From contig NZ_JAAOZF010000001.1 in the NCBI RefSeq assembly GCF_011759705.1, positions 1,299,152 to 1,363,151 of the forward strand: a stretch of 64,000 nt of DNA, written 5' to 3'. Numbering within the stretch: position 1 is the stretch's first letter; the number at the start of each line of letters is the position of its first letter. A program made the translations under genes and the position numbers. This DNA comes from Microbacterium ulmi. Lineage in GTDB: Bacteria; Actinomycetota; Actinomycetes; Actinomycetales; Microbacteriaceae. Positions 1 through 8,576 of the stretch are shown here, one piece after another. The notes under the pieces are model-generated. The model did no database searches and was not told where the DNA came from. It was given only the letters and a program-made list of their open reading frames with translations.

Positions 1-31
1 TCGCTCCGCGGTGTCGCGGCGCACGAGGTCG

Positions 32-47
32 CGTTTCACGTGAAACA
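32..47. promoter_or_regulatory. parS: parS site 1 (ParB binding)
   Basis: The core GTTTCACGTGAAAC at 33-46 is a perfect palindrome. The 16-bp version differs from consensus only at the first base (C for T). It sits inside a flanking repeat shared with sites 2 and 3. Confidence 0.92.
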
Positions 48-164
48 TCAAGACGTCTGGGGCCCGAGAGGGAGAGCCACGCAGGGCCTCATGTCCTACG
101 ACTCGCGCTGCCGCGCCGGCGCCGCCGCGAGACCTGTACCAGAGTTCGGCTCACATACACTCCG

Positions 165-428
165 TCATCCGGACGAGGCGAGTCCGCCCGCCGTGCGCAC
201 TCGGGAGCAACGGTGATGGCTTCGCCCTCTCGACAGCGAAGCCGATCGCAGGGCGCTGCCCTCAATGCACGGGGTTCCGGACGCCGCGCCTCTCGCCCCG
301 CCGTACCGACGTGTACCAGCGCGCGAATCCCAGCGCTCGATCATTCGGACGAGCGCGGCCGTAGGGCACACTCGGGAGCAACGGTCATGGCCTCACACCT
401 CGACAGCGAAGTCGATCGCAAGGCGCTG
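165..428 (+). repeat. second direct repeat between parS sites 1 and 2
   Basis: Segments 165-258 and 341-428 align over about 90 bp. They share CACTCGGGAGCAACGGT, then CTCGACAGCGAAG, CGATCGCA and GGCGCTG, with small indels. The copies contain no parS, so the duplicated unit was larger than the ParB site alone. Confidence 0.7.
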
Positions 429-490
429 GCTTCACTGCGCGAAAGCCCGGAGGCCACGCCCTTGCTCCGCAATGCCGCGGGCCACGAGGT

Positions 491-506
491 CGTTTCACGT
501 GAAACA
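491..506. promoter_or_regulatory. parS: parS site 2 (ParB binding)
   Basis: The 14-bp palindromic core at 492-505 is perfect; only the first outer base departs from the 16-bp consensus. The upstream flank CACGAGGTCG is identical to that of sites 1 and 3. Confidence 0.92.
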
Positions 507-684
507 TCAAGGTATCTGAGCCTGAGATGGAGGGTCTCGCACGGCTTGATGGCCTACCACGAGCGACGCAGCCGCTCCCTCACAGCCGAGAGAGATCTAC
601 CGGTGTGAGGCTCACGCCACACGCCGTCAACCGGAAGCCGGAGGTCACGCCTCTCGTTCCGCAGTGTCGCGGCGCACGAGGTCG

Positions 685-700
685 CATTTCACGTGAAACA
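685..700. promoter_or_regulatory. parS: parS site 3 (one core mismatch)
   Basis: The core at 686-699 reads ATTTCACGTGAAAC, with A replacing the first G of the palindrome. The flank is again CACGAGGTCG. It is probably still bound, but more weakly. Confidence 0.85.
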
Positions 701-1101
701 TCGAAATGTTCCCCTCAGAAGAAGAGCCTGATGCGATCTCATGCTCTACGACTCGCACACCGCCGCGCCGCGCCGTAGCCGAGGGATAGCTACCCACAGT
801 GCGGCCAGCGCGCCAATCCTTCTTCGACTGGAGCGTCTACGAATCCCAAGGATGTGGACGCTCGTCGCCGACGACGGCGCCGCGGCCAGGGAGGCGGCGC
901 CTATCGTGGGGCGCTTCGCGAGCGCTCTTCGCGCCTCTGCTCCGTCACCTCCGGGGCACGTCGCGCACGCGTCCACCAGCCCGAAGGTGCGACTGCCCGT
1001 CGTGTGGTCCGCCTTCTGCCACGCCGGTCACACATCACACACGTCCGCCTGTCGGTGGCAATCTGCGTCTGCCTCGTCGGCCGCCCAACGCTCGGGCTCG
1101 A

Positions 1102-1117
1102 TGTTTCACGTGAAACG
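1102..1117. promoter_or_regulatory. parS: parS site 4 (ParB binding)
   Basis: Perfect 14-bp core at 1103-1116. The last outer base is G instead of A. The flanks do not match the repeat seen at sites 1-3. Confidence 0.92.
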
Positions 1118-1571
1118 TCGAGCTGGGGGTCAACTCGACATCGGCTCCGTGCGTGCCCGCCTCGATGAGGCGCAGCGCACTCCACGTCTCGCCGCACCGT
1201 GTTGGAGACACTGCCTCACAAGGCCGGTGGATCCTCAGCACACGACTGCAGATGGCCCGCGCCGCATGCCGTCTGATCCTCGAGGATCAGGCGGGCGAAC
1301 AGACGGCGCATTGGGTCCCCGCGAGGGCTGCCCTGGTCGCAGCGACCGGCCGGCACGACCACGCGCACGGCGCCCGGTTGCTGTGTGCGCGACCGCCCAC
1401 TCAGCGGTCAGACCGAGAGAGCAGCGTGCAGCGCATCCCGCGCCTCGAACGAGGGTGGGGACGTGAGGCCTGGGTGGCGCGGTCGTACACCCCAGAGAAT
1501 CACCACCTGCCGGGGAAGGTGGAGTCGTCGGGTCAGCGGACGGCGTCGTGACGGCTACGGCTCGTACGCAC

Positions 1572-1587
1572 TGTTTCACGTGAAACA
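1572..1587. promoter_or_regulatory. parS: parS site 5 (perfect 16-bp consensus)
   Basis: TGTTTCACGTGAAACA matches the consensus at all 16 positions and is a complete palindrome. It is the only such copy here and so a likely primary ParB nucleation site. Confidence 0.94.
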
Positions 1588-1919
1588 TCGCCGCTATTCC
1601 GACGACATGGCCCGCACATGCACACGTGGACGGGACAGCGGCACGGTACCTCGTCGCAGCATCAGCCGCGCGGAGGGTCCGAAGGCGTACGTGCGGCCGT
1701 GATCCTCGTCCGGGTCAGGCGCATTACCTTGCGTGAGACACCCGTCGTGTCACTCCGGGCCTCGATGGGGCCGGCTCGCTCCGCCGACCGACTCGGCACA
1801 ACGCGTCCGCCTCTCGCCCGCGCCGGGCGCCTGCCGCTCTCCACTCGTCCACCGAGTCGCCTGAGCCCGGCTCATCGGCGCATCTCCCGTCGGGCGCCTA
1901 GGGGCCAAGACTCGCCCAA

Positions 1920-1935
1920 CGTTTCACGTGAAACA
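1920..1935. promoter_or_regulatory. parS: parS site 6, next to rsmG stop
   Basis: Perfect 14-bp core at 1921-1934, with C at the first outer position. It lies 33 bp beyond the rsmG stop codon, at the edge of the gene-free region. Confidence 0.92.
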
Positions 1936-1967
1936 TCACAGCCGCGCAGCCGCTCAGCGCCGTCCCG

Positions 1968-2609
1968 CTACGCGCGCACCGTCGCCCGGACGACGCGCGT
2001 GGGCTCCGTGAGCAGACCTTCGCCGACGATCTCGACCCGCGCAGCCGTCAGGCGGTGCTTCGTGAGCTGCTTGGCCGCCGCATCGATCTCCGCGGCGGCG
2101 CCAGCGCCCTTGAGCAGGATCAGCTCGCCGCCGTCGCGGACGAGGGGAGCAGCCAATGGGACGAGCGTGCGCAGTGCACTCACCGCGCGCGCGGTCACGG
2201 CATCCAGCGATGGACCGCGCTTCCAGTCCTCCGCGCGAGACCGCAGCACCTCCACGTTGTCGAGGCCGAGCGACGCCGCCTGCTCCGAGAGCCACGCGAC
2301 GCGGCGCTCCATCGGCTCGATCAGGATCCACTCGACGTCGGGGCGCGCGATCGCGAGCACAAGGCCCGGCAGGCCGGCTCCAGAACCGATGTCGCCCACG
2401 CGACCGGAGAACAGGGGAGCGATGACGGCGCTGTTCAGCACGTGCCGAGTCCACAGCCGCGGCGGCTCGAGCGGTCCGATCAGGCCCCGCTCTTCGCCGT
2501 GCTCGCCCAGTGCAGCGGTGAACCGGCGCGCCAGGTCGATGCGGTCGCCGAAGATCTCGACCGCTGCCGGGGGCTCGGACTCGACCTGGACCCGCTCGCT
2601 CATCGACAT
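1968..2609 (-). CDS. rsmG: 16S rRNA (guanine-N7) methyltransferase RsmG
   Basis: RsmG (GidB) methylates N7 of G527 in 16S rRNA, near the streptomycin site, using S-adenosylmethionine. The 213-residue product has the family signature RLWTRHVLNS (51-60) and the SAM-binding glycine loop DIGSGAGLPG (73-82). I start at the ATG at 2609. The open frame continues upstream, but that part is jag read in another frame and looks non-coding. It is the last gene of the rpmH-to-rsmG operon, 16 bp after jag, and it borders the parS region, the usual actinobacterial position. No clear Shine-Dalgarno sequence is visible, so translation may depend on coupling. Confidence 0.95.
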   Translation of the reverse strand: MSMSERVQVESEPPAAVEIFGDRIDLARRFTAALGEHGEERGLIGPLEPPRLWTRHVLNSAVIAPLFSGRVGDIGSGAGLPGLVLAIARPDVEWILIEPMERRVAWLSEQAASLGLDNVEVLRSRAEDWKRGPSLDAVTARAVSALRTLVPLAAPLVRDGGELILLKGAGAAAEIDAAAKQLTKHRLTAARVEIVGEGLLTEPTRVVRATVRA

Positions 2610-2625
2610 GACGTCCGGGTACGGC

Positions 2626-3144
2626 TCAGCCGCGACGGATGACGGTGTGCCGATCGGCGCCCTCGCCGTACGACTCCGAGACGAAGCCGCGCTCGGAGAC
2701 GATGTCGTGCACGACCTTGCGCTCGTAGCTCGACATCGGGGGTAGCGACGCCTGCGTCGCACCATCCTCGAGACGGGCGACGGCGCGGTCGACGAGTCGA
2801 GCCAGCTCCTGCTGACGCGTGTCGCGCGAGCCGCCGATGTCGAGGATGAGCCGTGAGAAGCGTCCCGTGCGGTTCTGCACGGCTAGACGCGTCAGCTCCT
2901 GGAGAGCCTGGACGGTCGCAGGATCCGCGAGCAGTGCAACGGAGCCGCCCTCGGGCGCCTCGACCGACACGTACGCGCGACCCGCCTTCACGTCGAGCGC
3001 GAGGTCGCCGTCGATGTCGGCGATGTCGAGGAGCTCTTCGAGATAGTCCGCCGCGACGTCGCCTTCCTGTTCGAGCTGCTCCACGGTGGGCAGTGCCCTC
3101 TCGGGCGACGCGGTGTCGTGCGTGGATTCCGGGGTCATCGTCAT
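2626..3144 (-). CDS. jag: Jag/KhpB RNA-binding protein (KH-R3H)
   Basis: A 172-residue cytoplasmic RNA-binding protein of the Jag/KhpB family, which in other bacteria pairs with KhpA and influences cell elongation. An acidic N-terminus (1-50) precedes a KH-like fold (about 50-125, ending LILDIGG) and a C-terminal R3H domain with the R-x3-H signature at Arg142-His146. I start at ATG 3144, 19 bp after yidC; an in-frame ATG at 3138 is possible. The order yidC-jag-rsmG is conserved in actinobacteria. Confidence 0.93.
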   Translation of the reverse strand: MTMTPESTHDTASPERALPTVEQLEQEGDVAADYLEELLDIADIDGDLALDVKAGRAYVSVEAPEGGSVALLADPATVQALQELTRLAVQNRTGRFSRLILDIGGSRDTRQQELARLVDRAVARLEDGATQASLPPMSSYERKVVHDIVSERGFVSESYGEGADRHTVIRRG

Positions 3145-3163
3145 GGTGTCTTCAGCTCCAGGT

Positions 3164-4312
3164 TCAGGAGGTCGCGGCGCCGGGCTCGGCATCCGGCTTC
3201 TTCTCGGCGGACGCACCGGGCTTCGCGGACGCGCTGCCCTGCGGGCCGCGCTGCGCCTGCTTCTTGGCGCGCTGCTTGCCGACGGGCTGCTGACGCTTGG
3301 GCGCGACGGCCTTCGCCTTCTCTGCCTCTTCGTACAGACGCTGCTGCTCGGCGACGTACTTCTCCATCGGAACGACCTTGCCCGACGAGTCGATCGCCTT
3401 GCCCTTGCGCGCCAAGCGCTCCTCGCGGGCCTTCGCGGCATCCGATCCCGGAGTCGGCATCTCGCGGATGACGAGGAACTGCTGACCCATCGTCCACAGG
3501 TTCGAGACGAACCAGTAGACGACGACGCCCAGCGGGAAGAAGACGCCCGAGAAGATGAAGCCGAGCGGCAGGATGTAGAGCATGATGCGCTGCATCTGGT
3601 AGGCCTGGCCGGTCTTGGCCTCGGGGGAGAGGTTCTTCGAGATGATCTGAAGCTGCGTGAAGAACTGCGACCCGATCATGAGGACGACCAGAACGACGAG
3701 GATCGTGACCGTGACCTGCCAGCCCGGCGCCTGCGCCTGCCACGCGCCGACGAGTGTGTCGTGGAGCGATGCGACGCCGAAGAGCTTCGCGTTGTAGAAC
3801 TCCGTCATGAGCTCGTTGTTGAGCAGGCCCACTCCGGCGTGGTTCGGATCCGTCTTGATCGTCTGAACGCCGTTGAGCACGTTGAACAGGGCGAAGAAGA
3901 TCGGCATCTGCACGAGCAGCGGGAGACAGCTCGAGACCGGGGTCGTCCCGTGCTTCTTGTACAGCCCCATCGTCTCGCGGCTCATCGCCTCGCGAGAGAG
4001 CTGGTCGCGCTTGCCCTTGTACTTGTCCTGGATTTTCCGCAGTTCAGGGGCTATTTCCATCATCTTGCGCTGGCTCTTGATCTGCCGCACGAAGAGGGGG
4101 ATGAGCGCTGCGCGCACGACGACGACGAGACCGACGATCGAGAGCACCCAGGTGATCCCCTCGGCCGGTCCCATGCCGATCGCCGTGAACAGCCAGTGCC
4201 AGAACACCAGCACCATCTCGACGAGCCACTTGAGCGGCCACAGGATGGTGCCGAACAGGTCGAAGCCGCCGCTTGCGGCCGGTGCGGGCGTGCTGGCAAG
4301 AAGAAGATCCAT
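3164..4312 (-). CDS. yidC: membrane protein insertase YidC
   Basis: YidC/Oxa1/Alb3 insertase, which puts membrane proteins into the lipid bilayer alone or with SecYEG. The 382-residue protein lacks the large periplasmic domain of Gram-negative YidC, as expected in actinobacteria. Hydrophobic segments lie near 22-45, 53-75, 129-148, 198-218 and 251-278. The conserved arginine of the hydrophilic groove is Arg67 (VVRAALIPLF). The tail after about 290 is rich in Lys, Ala and Pro, typical of ribosome-contacting tails. It begins 7 bp after yidD and precedes jag. Confidence 0.96.
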   Translation of the reverse strand: MDLLLASTPAPAASGGFDLFGTILWPLKWLVEMVLVFWHWLFTAIGMGPAEGITWVLSIVGLVVVVRAALIPLFVRQIKSQRKMMEIAPELRKIQDKYKGKRDQLSREAMSRETMGLYKKHGTTPVSSCLPLLVQMPIFFALFNVLNGVQTIKTDPNHAGVGLLNNELMTEFYNAKLFGVASLHDTLVGAWQAQAPGWQVTVTILVVLVVLMIGSQFFTQLQIISKNLSPEAKTGQAYQMQRIMLYILPLGFIFSGVFFPLGVVVYWFVSNLWTMGQQFLVIREMPTPGSDAAKAREERLARKGKAIDSSGKVVPMEKYVAEQQRLYEEAEKAKAVAPKRQQPVGKQRAKKQAQRGPQGSASAKPGASAEKKPDAEPGAATS

Positions 4313-4319
4313 GTACGGA

Positions 4320-4676
4320 TCAGTCCTTTCTCAGGGGCACGACGAATCCATGCCGAGTGAGGTCGAAGTGGAAGTCGCGGTGCGGACGCACGTCGTCGAT
4401 GCCGCCCTGAGCCCAGGGATGGCAGCGGGCCAGCCGAGCCGCTGCGAGAGCGGCGCCCTTGAGCGCGCCGTGCTGCTGGACGGCGGTGACGGCATACGCC
4501 GAACACGAGGGGTAGTACTTGCAGACGTCGCCGTAGGTGTGCGAGATCGTCGCGCGATAGCCGTGCAGGAGAGCGAGGACCGTGTTGCGAGGAAGCAGCG
4601 GGACCGAGCGCAGGAGGGCGGATGCCTCGAGCCGGCCTTCGCCCGTCGCGGAGGACGGCAGCGTCGCCGAGCTCAC
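4320..4676 (-). CDS. yidD: membrane protein insertion efficiency factor YidD
   Basis: Small YidD protein (118 residues) that assists YidC-dependent insertion at the membrane. The cysteine motif CKYYPSCSAYA (52-62) and RCHPWAQGGIDDV (84-96) define the family. I start at GTG 4676, which overlaps the rnpA stop in a GTGA arrangement and implies translational coupling. The open frame continues upstream, but there it is the shadow of rnpA. The N-terminal 20 residues before the conserved region are not conserved-looking, so a later start is possible. Confidence 0.93.
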   Translation of the reverse strand: MSSATLPSSATGEGRLEASALLRSVPLLPRNTVLALLHGYRATISHTYGDVCKYYPSCSAYAVTAVQQHGALKGAALAAARLARCHPWAQGGIDDVRPHRDFHFDLTRHGFVVPLRKD

Positions 4677-5008
4677 GCCGCTCTCCGGGAGAGGCAGCGC
4701 GCGACCTCGTCGCGCAGATCGGCGTAAGGGGCGGATGCTGCGGTCGGAAGCGCGCGGATCACGATGTCCGAGCCCGGGCGCACCGTGGGCATCGCCTCGG
4801 CGCACAGCGCCTTGAGACGGCGGCGAACGGTGTTGCGCATGACGGCCGAGCCGACCTGCTTGCTCACGATGAAGCCGAAGCGCGTCGCCCGCGGCTCGTC
4901 CGACGCGACCACGTACGTCACCGTGTGCGCACCGGCGCACCGACGGCCCCGACGGACGACGGCCTTGTACTCCGCTCCGCGGGTGAGTCGGTTCGGCCTC
5001 GCAAGCAC
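4673..5008 (-). CDS. rnpA: ribonuclease P protein component
   Basis: Protein subunit of RNase P, which assists the catalytic RNA in removing 5' leaders from pre-tRNA. The 111-residue basic protein carries the RNR signature RNTVRRRLK at 58-66 and starts with GTG at 5008, 8 bp after rpmH. The 3' end overlaps the yidD start. Pairing of rpmH with rnpA is near universal in bacteria. Confidence 0.96.
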   Translation of the reverse strand: MLARPNRLTRGAEYKAVVRRGRRCAGAHTVTYVVASDEPRATRFGFIVSKQVGSAVMRNTVRRRLKALCAEAMPTVRPGSDIVIRALPTAASAPYADLRDEVARCLSRRAA

Positions 5009-5016
5009 CGCTCGGG

Positions 5017-5154
5017 TCAGGCCGAGAGCTCGGTGCGCCCCTTGGCGCGGCGCGCCGAGAGGATGGCGCGACCGGCGCGCGTGTGCATGCGGGCGCGGAA
5101 GCCGTGCTTCTTGGCGCGGCGGCGGTTGTTGGGCTGGAACGTGCGCTTGCTCAT
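5017..5154 (-). CDS. rpmH: 50S ribosomal protein L34
   Basis: A 45-codon gene for L34. The product begins [20 protein letters not shown] and ends GRTELSA, and the whole sequence matches the family. The ATG is at 5154. It heads the leftward operon and diverges from dnaA across a 306-bp spacer that must hold both promoters. Confidence 0.97.
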   Translation of the reverse strand: MSKRTFQPNNRRRAKKHGFRARMHTRAGRAILSARRAKGRTELSA

Positions 5155-5460
5155 GAGATCACTCCGGATCGGCAGGTCACCGGAATGCTCTTACCGGAGA
5201 CACAAGGGGTACAAGGGGACTGCCTGAAGGCATAAGTCAACCGATTAAGGCTACGTCGAGACGCCCGAGAACTCAAACTGAGGCCTCGCGGCGTCATTAT
5301 CCACAATGCCGCCGGCGACGCTGGCAGTGACACGCGGCCCGGATCTACAGTGGAGTTTGCCCCCGCGGCGCCTCGTGGCTAGCGTGGCTCCGGCAGTTAT
5401 CCACAGGTCGACGCGAGGCTTCGCTCGGCCTGAGGAGCATCATTCACACCCGGGGGGGCC
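5155..5460. promoter_or_regulatory. rpmH-dnaA divergent promoter region with two DnaA boxes
   Basis: The spacer separates the divergent rpmH operon and dnaA. Perfect DnaA boxes TTATCCACA lie at 5297-5305 and 5397-5405. Boxes in the dnaA promoter usually mean autoregulation by DnaA. The run of G just before the dnaA ATG (5453-5458) serves as its ribosome-binding site. A TTGACT at about 5237-5242, read leftward, is a weak candidate -35 for rpmH. Confidence 0.75.
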
Positions 5461-6891
5461 ATGTCACAGCGCGAGATCCCAGACGTTCCGATCTGGTCGG
5501 TCGTGCTGCACGAGCTCATCACCGACGACCGCATCACCCCGCAGCTGCAGGGCTTTCTCAACCTCGCCGAGCCGCAGGGCATCATGGGCGGCACGCTCTA
5601 TCTCGACGTGCCGAACGACCTCACGGCAGCCCAGATCAACAAGCGCATGCGCGCACCGATCATGGAGGCGATCGCCCGCGTCGCGAACGACGGGCATGTC
5701 GCCAACTTCCGCGTCGTCGTCAACCCGGATCTCGCCGACGTGCACCTGACGGCGCCGATCCCCGTCCAGACGCCCGCGACCGCGCCGATCACGCCGGCGA
5801 CGGCATCCGTCGGCCGTCCTCCCCTCGCCGAGCAGGCGGACACCGCCGCCACCCGAAGCGACACACGGCTCAACCCGAAGTACACGTTCGACAACTTCGT
5901 CATCGGCCAGTCGAACAGGTTCGCGCACGCGGCTGCGTTCGCCGTCGCCGAGGCCCCCGCCAAGGCCTACAACCCGCTCTTCATCTACGGCGACTCGGGT
6001 CTGGGCAAGACGCATCTGCTCCATGCGATCGGCGACTACGCCATGACCATGTACCCCGGCATCCGCGTGCGGTACGTCTCGAGCGAAGAGTTCACGAACG
6101 ACTTCATCAACTCGATCGCCAACAACCGCGGTTCCGCCTTCCAGGCGCGCTACCGCGACGTCGACATCCTCCTCATCGACGACATCCAGTTCCTGCAGGG
6201 TCGCGCCGAGACCCAGGAGGCGTTCTTCCACACCTTCAACACGCTCCACGATCACGACAAGCAGGTCGTCATCACGAGCGATGTGCCCCCGAAGCACCTG
6301 ACGGGCTTCGAGGACCGCATGCGCAGCCGGTTCGAATGGGGCCTCATCACCGACGTTCAGGCGCCCGACCTCGAGACCCGCATCGCGATCCTCCGCAAGA
6401 AGGCCCAATCAGAGCGGCTGCACATCCCCGACGAGGTGCTCGAGTACATCGCCACGGTCGTCTCGTCGAACATCCGCGAGCTCGAGGGTGCGCTCATCCG
6501 CGTGTCGGCGTTCGCGAGCCTCAATCGCTCGACGCTCGACATGTCGCTCGCCCAGACGGTGCTGCGCGACATCGTCGACCAGGACGACGCCAACGTCATC
6601 TCGCCGACCGACATCATCACCGCGACGGCGCAGTACTTCAAGCTGTCGGTCGACGATCTCTACGGATCGAGCCGATCGCAGGCCGTCGCGACGGCTCGAC
6701 AGATCGCGATGTACCTGTGCCGCGAGCGCACGAGCCTCTCGCTGCCCAAGATCGGGCAGCTGTTCGGCAACCGCGATCACACGACCGTGATGTACGCCTA
6801 CAAGAAGATCAGCGACCTCATGAAGGAGCGCCGGTCGATCTACAACCAGGTCTCCGAGATCACGTCCCAGCTCGGCCGCAGCGCGCGCTGA
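5461..6891 (+). CDS. dnaA: chromosomal replication initiator DnaA
   Basis: DnaA binds DnaA boxes at oriC, oligomerises with ATP and opens the duplex. The 476-residue protein shows all four domains: the interaction domain (1-80), a variable linker rich in Ala/Pro/Thr (about 95-135), the AAA+ core with Walker A GDSGLGKT (177-184) and Walker B ILLIDDIQF (236-244), and a C-terminal helix-turn-helix with the DnaA signature GNRDHTTV (436-443). It starts with ATG after a G-rich ribosome-binding site. It is flanked by DnaA boxes on both sides, consistent with autoregulation and origin function. Confidence 0.98.
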   Translation: MSQREIPDVPIWSVVLHELITDDRITPQLQGFLNLAEPQGIMGGTLYLDVPNDLTAAQINKRMRAPIMEAIARVANDGHVANFRVVVNPDLADVHLTAPIPVQTPATAPITPATASVGRPPLAEQADTAATRSDTRLNPKYTFDNFVIGQSNRFAHAAAFAVAEAPAKAYNPLFIYGDSGLGKTHLLHAIGDYAMTMYPGIRVRYVSSEEFTNDFINSIANNRGSAFQARYRDVDILLIDDIQFLQGRAETQEAFFHTFNTLHDHDKQVVITSDVPPKHLTGFEDRMRSRFEWGLITDVQAPDLETRIAILRKKAQSERLHIPDEVLEYIATVVSSNIRELEGALIRVSAFASLNRSTLDMSLAQTVLRDIVDQDDANVISPTDIITATAQYFKLSVDDLYGSSRSQAVATARQIAMYLCRERTSLSLPKIGQLFGNRDHTTVMYAYKKISDLMKERRSIYNQVSEITSQLGRSAR

Positions 6892-7363
6892 CCTCGATTC
6901 CCGGTCGCCCGGTCGAGATGCCGCGCGCATCATGACGCGTCGTCTGTCATATGCCGCAGAAAGTGCTTGACACGTCTGCGAGACAGGGCCATCATTTCGG
7001 TTCTTCACAGTGTGGATAACTTGTGGATAACCCGCGTCCGCTGCGGAAACGGTGTGAACGACACGGCGGTCGGCTGTGGATGGATGCGGATTTCCGCGGA
7101 TCGCTCGACTCGTCTCGACGAGATCCATCCGCAGGCGCTCCACAACTCACACGGATGTAGTTCCCATGTCTCGACACGTCTCCACCGACTTATCCACAGT
7201 TTCCACAGGCGTTAACACCATGACTAAGAAAGCTTCTGATGAGGGCCGATCCGATCACCTCGGCGATGCGAACGGGTCCTGGGATGCCACGGGTCCGGAG
7301 CACTAGCATCGGAAGAGCCGGGCACTAGCATGGGTAAGCCCAGCCGACCTCAAGGGAGCGTTC
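6892..7363. promoter_or_regulatory. oriC: replication origin oriC (dnaA-dnaN spacer)
   Basis: The 472-bp dnaA-dnaN spacer contains DnaA boxes: TGTGGATAA at 7011-7019 and 7022-7030 in tandem, TTATCCACA at 7190-7198, and weaker matches at 7075-7083 (TGTGGATGG) and 7200-7208 (TTTCCACAG). The locally A/T-richer stretch about 7209-7246, right after the last boxes, is the best candidate unwinding element. The stretch also holds the dnaN promoter; a short repeat CACTAGCAT occurs at 7303 and 7324. Confidence 0.85.
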
Positions 7364-8512
7364 GTGAAGTTCCACGTCAATCGCGATGTGTTCAGCGAGG
7401 CCGTGTCGTTCGTGGTCAAACTCCTGCCGCAGCGCAACCCTCAGCCCATCCTCGCCGGCGTGCTGATCGAGGCATCCGACGAAGGGCTCTCGCTCTCGGC
7501 ATTCGACTACGAGGCGTCCGCCCGCACCACGATCGAGGCGACAGTCGATGAGCCGGGTACGATCCTCGTCCACGGGCGACTTCTCTCCGAGATCGCGAGC
7601 CGGCTGCCGAACGCCCCGATCCAGATCGAGGTCGATGACGACGGCGGCATCCTGCTCTCGTGCGGCTCGGCGCGCTTCACCCTCGCGTCGATGCCCGTCC
7701 AGGAGTACCCCGCGATCCCCGAGGTGACAGGCGACTCCGGCCTCGTCCCGGCCGAGGACTTCGCGACGGCGATCTCGCAGGTCGCGTTCGCGGCATCCCG
7801 TGACGATGTGACCCCCGTCCTGACGGGCGTCCAGCTCGAGGTCAGCGGAACCCAGCTGAGCCTCGTCGCGACAGACCGCTACCGCGTCGCGCTGCGCGAC
7901 ATCCCGTGGGACGGCGGCGCGACCGCCTCCGACGAGGCGACGACCGCGCTCGTTCCCGCGCGCACCCTCACCGAGGTCGGAAAGACGTTCGCGCACGGCG
8001 GCGACATCTCGATCGCGTTCTCCGGCTCGGGCGACCGAGAGATCATCGCGTTCACCGCGGGCAACAAGACCGTGACGTCCCTGCTCATCAAGGGCAACTT
8101 CCCCCCCGTCCGCCGGCTCTTCCCCGATGTGACCGAGCACCACGCGGTCGCCAACACGGCAGAGCTCACCGAGGCCGTCCGCCGCGTCTCGCTCGTGCTC
8201 GACCGTTCCGCCCCGCTGCGCTTCACGTTCACGGCCGACGGCGTCTCGATGGACGCATCGGGCACGGAGCAGGCCCGCGCGTCCGAGTCCGTCGATGCGA
8301 CGCTCGTCGGCGAGGACGTGACGCTCGGCCTGAACCCGCAGTACCTGCTCGAGTCGCTCGCGGCGGTCCGCAGCGAGTTCGTGCGCATCACGTTCACCTC
8401 GAGCGAGAACGCGAACAAGCTGAGCCCCGTGCTCATCACGCCGCAGACATCCGTCGACAAGGCGGGCGAGTCGTTCCGCTACCTGCTGCAGCCGAACCTC
8501 CTGCTGCGCTGA
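7364..8512 (+). CDS. dnaN: DNA polymerase III sliding clamp (beta)
   Basis: Beta clamp that encircles DNA and tethers DNA polymerase III and repair proteins. The 382-residue length is normal for three tandem clamp folds. Family features include the N-terminal region with LPQRNPQPILAGVLIEA and the C-terminus ending in a hydrophobic YLLQPNLLLR. Start is GTG 7364, preceded by AAGGGAGC at 7352-7359. It lies directly downstream of oriC, ahead of recF. Confidence 0.97.
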   Translation: MKFHVNRDVFSEAVSFVVKLLPQRNPQPILAGVLIEASDEGLSLSAFDYEASARTTIEATVDEPGTILVHGRLLSEIASRLPNAPIQIEVDDDGGILLSCGSARFTLASMPVQEYPAIPEVTGDSGLVPAEDFATAISQVAFAASRDDVTPVLTGVQLEVSGTQLSLVATDRYRVALRDIPWDGGATASDEATTALVPARTLTEVGKTFAHGGDISIAFSGSGDREIIAFTAGNKTVTSLLIKGNFPPVRRLFPDVTEHHAVANTAELTEAVRRVSLVLDRSAPLRFTFTADGVSMDASGTEQARASESVDATLVGEDVTLGLNPQYLLESLAAVRSEFVRITFTSSENANKLSPVLITPQTSVDKAGESFRYLLQPNLLLR

Positions 8513-8576
8513 TCCCTCGACGGCGCGGGACCTCGAGTCCGCCGCCGTCGTCGGCGCCGCTGACTAGGGTTGTCCC

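Larger units (their letters stand above)
10..705 (+). repeat. degenerate parS-bearing direct repeat, three copies
   Basis: Segments 10-51, 471-512 and 661-705 share the pattern TGTCGCGGCGCACGAGGTCG followed by parS and ATC(A/G)A, with a few differences per copy. Further downstream similarity (CTACGACTCGC near 95 and near 745) suggests each copy belonged to a longer unit. They look like old, diverging tandem duplications that multiplied parS. Confidence 0.7.
1..1967. other. gene-free parS-rich region left of rsmG
   Basis: I see no credible gene in these 1.97 kb. The open frames on both strands lack recognisable domains, ribosome-binding sites and consistent codon bias. The stretch holds six copies of the ParB target (consensus TGTTTCACGTGAAACA) and degenerate direct repeats. 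In related actinobacteria parA-parB follow rsmG on the same strand after a short gap, so they probably lie left of position 1. The region would then be the ParB-loading centromere of the chromosome. Confidence 0.8.

Noticed and set aside
213..608. Open frame of 131 codons in the parS region
   Set aside because: Arg/Ser-rich product without domains; it crosses two parS sites and repeat copies and has no ribosome-binding site.
7303..7332. Direct repeat CACTAGCAT before dnaN as an origin iteron
   Set aside because: Only two 9-bp copies; more likely promoter-related or chance.
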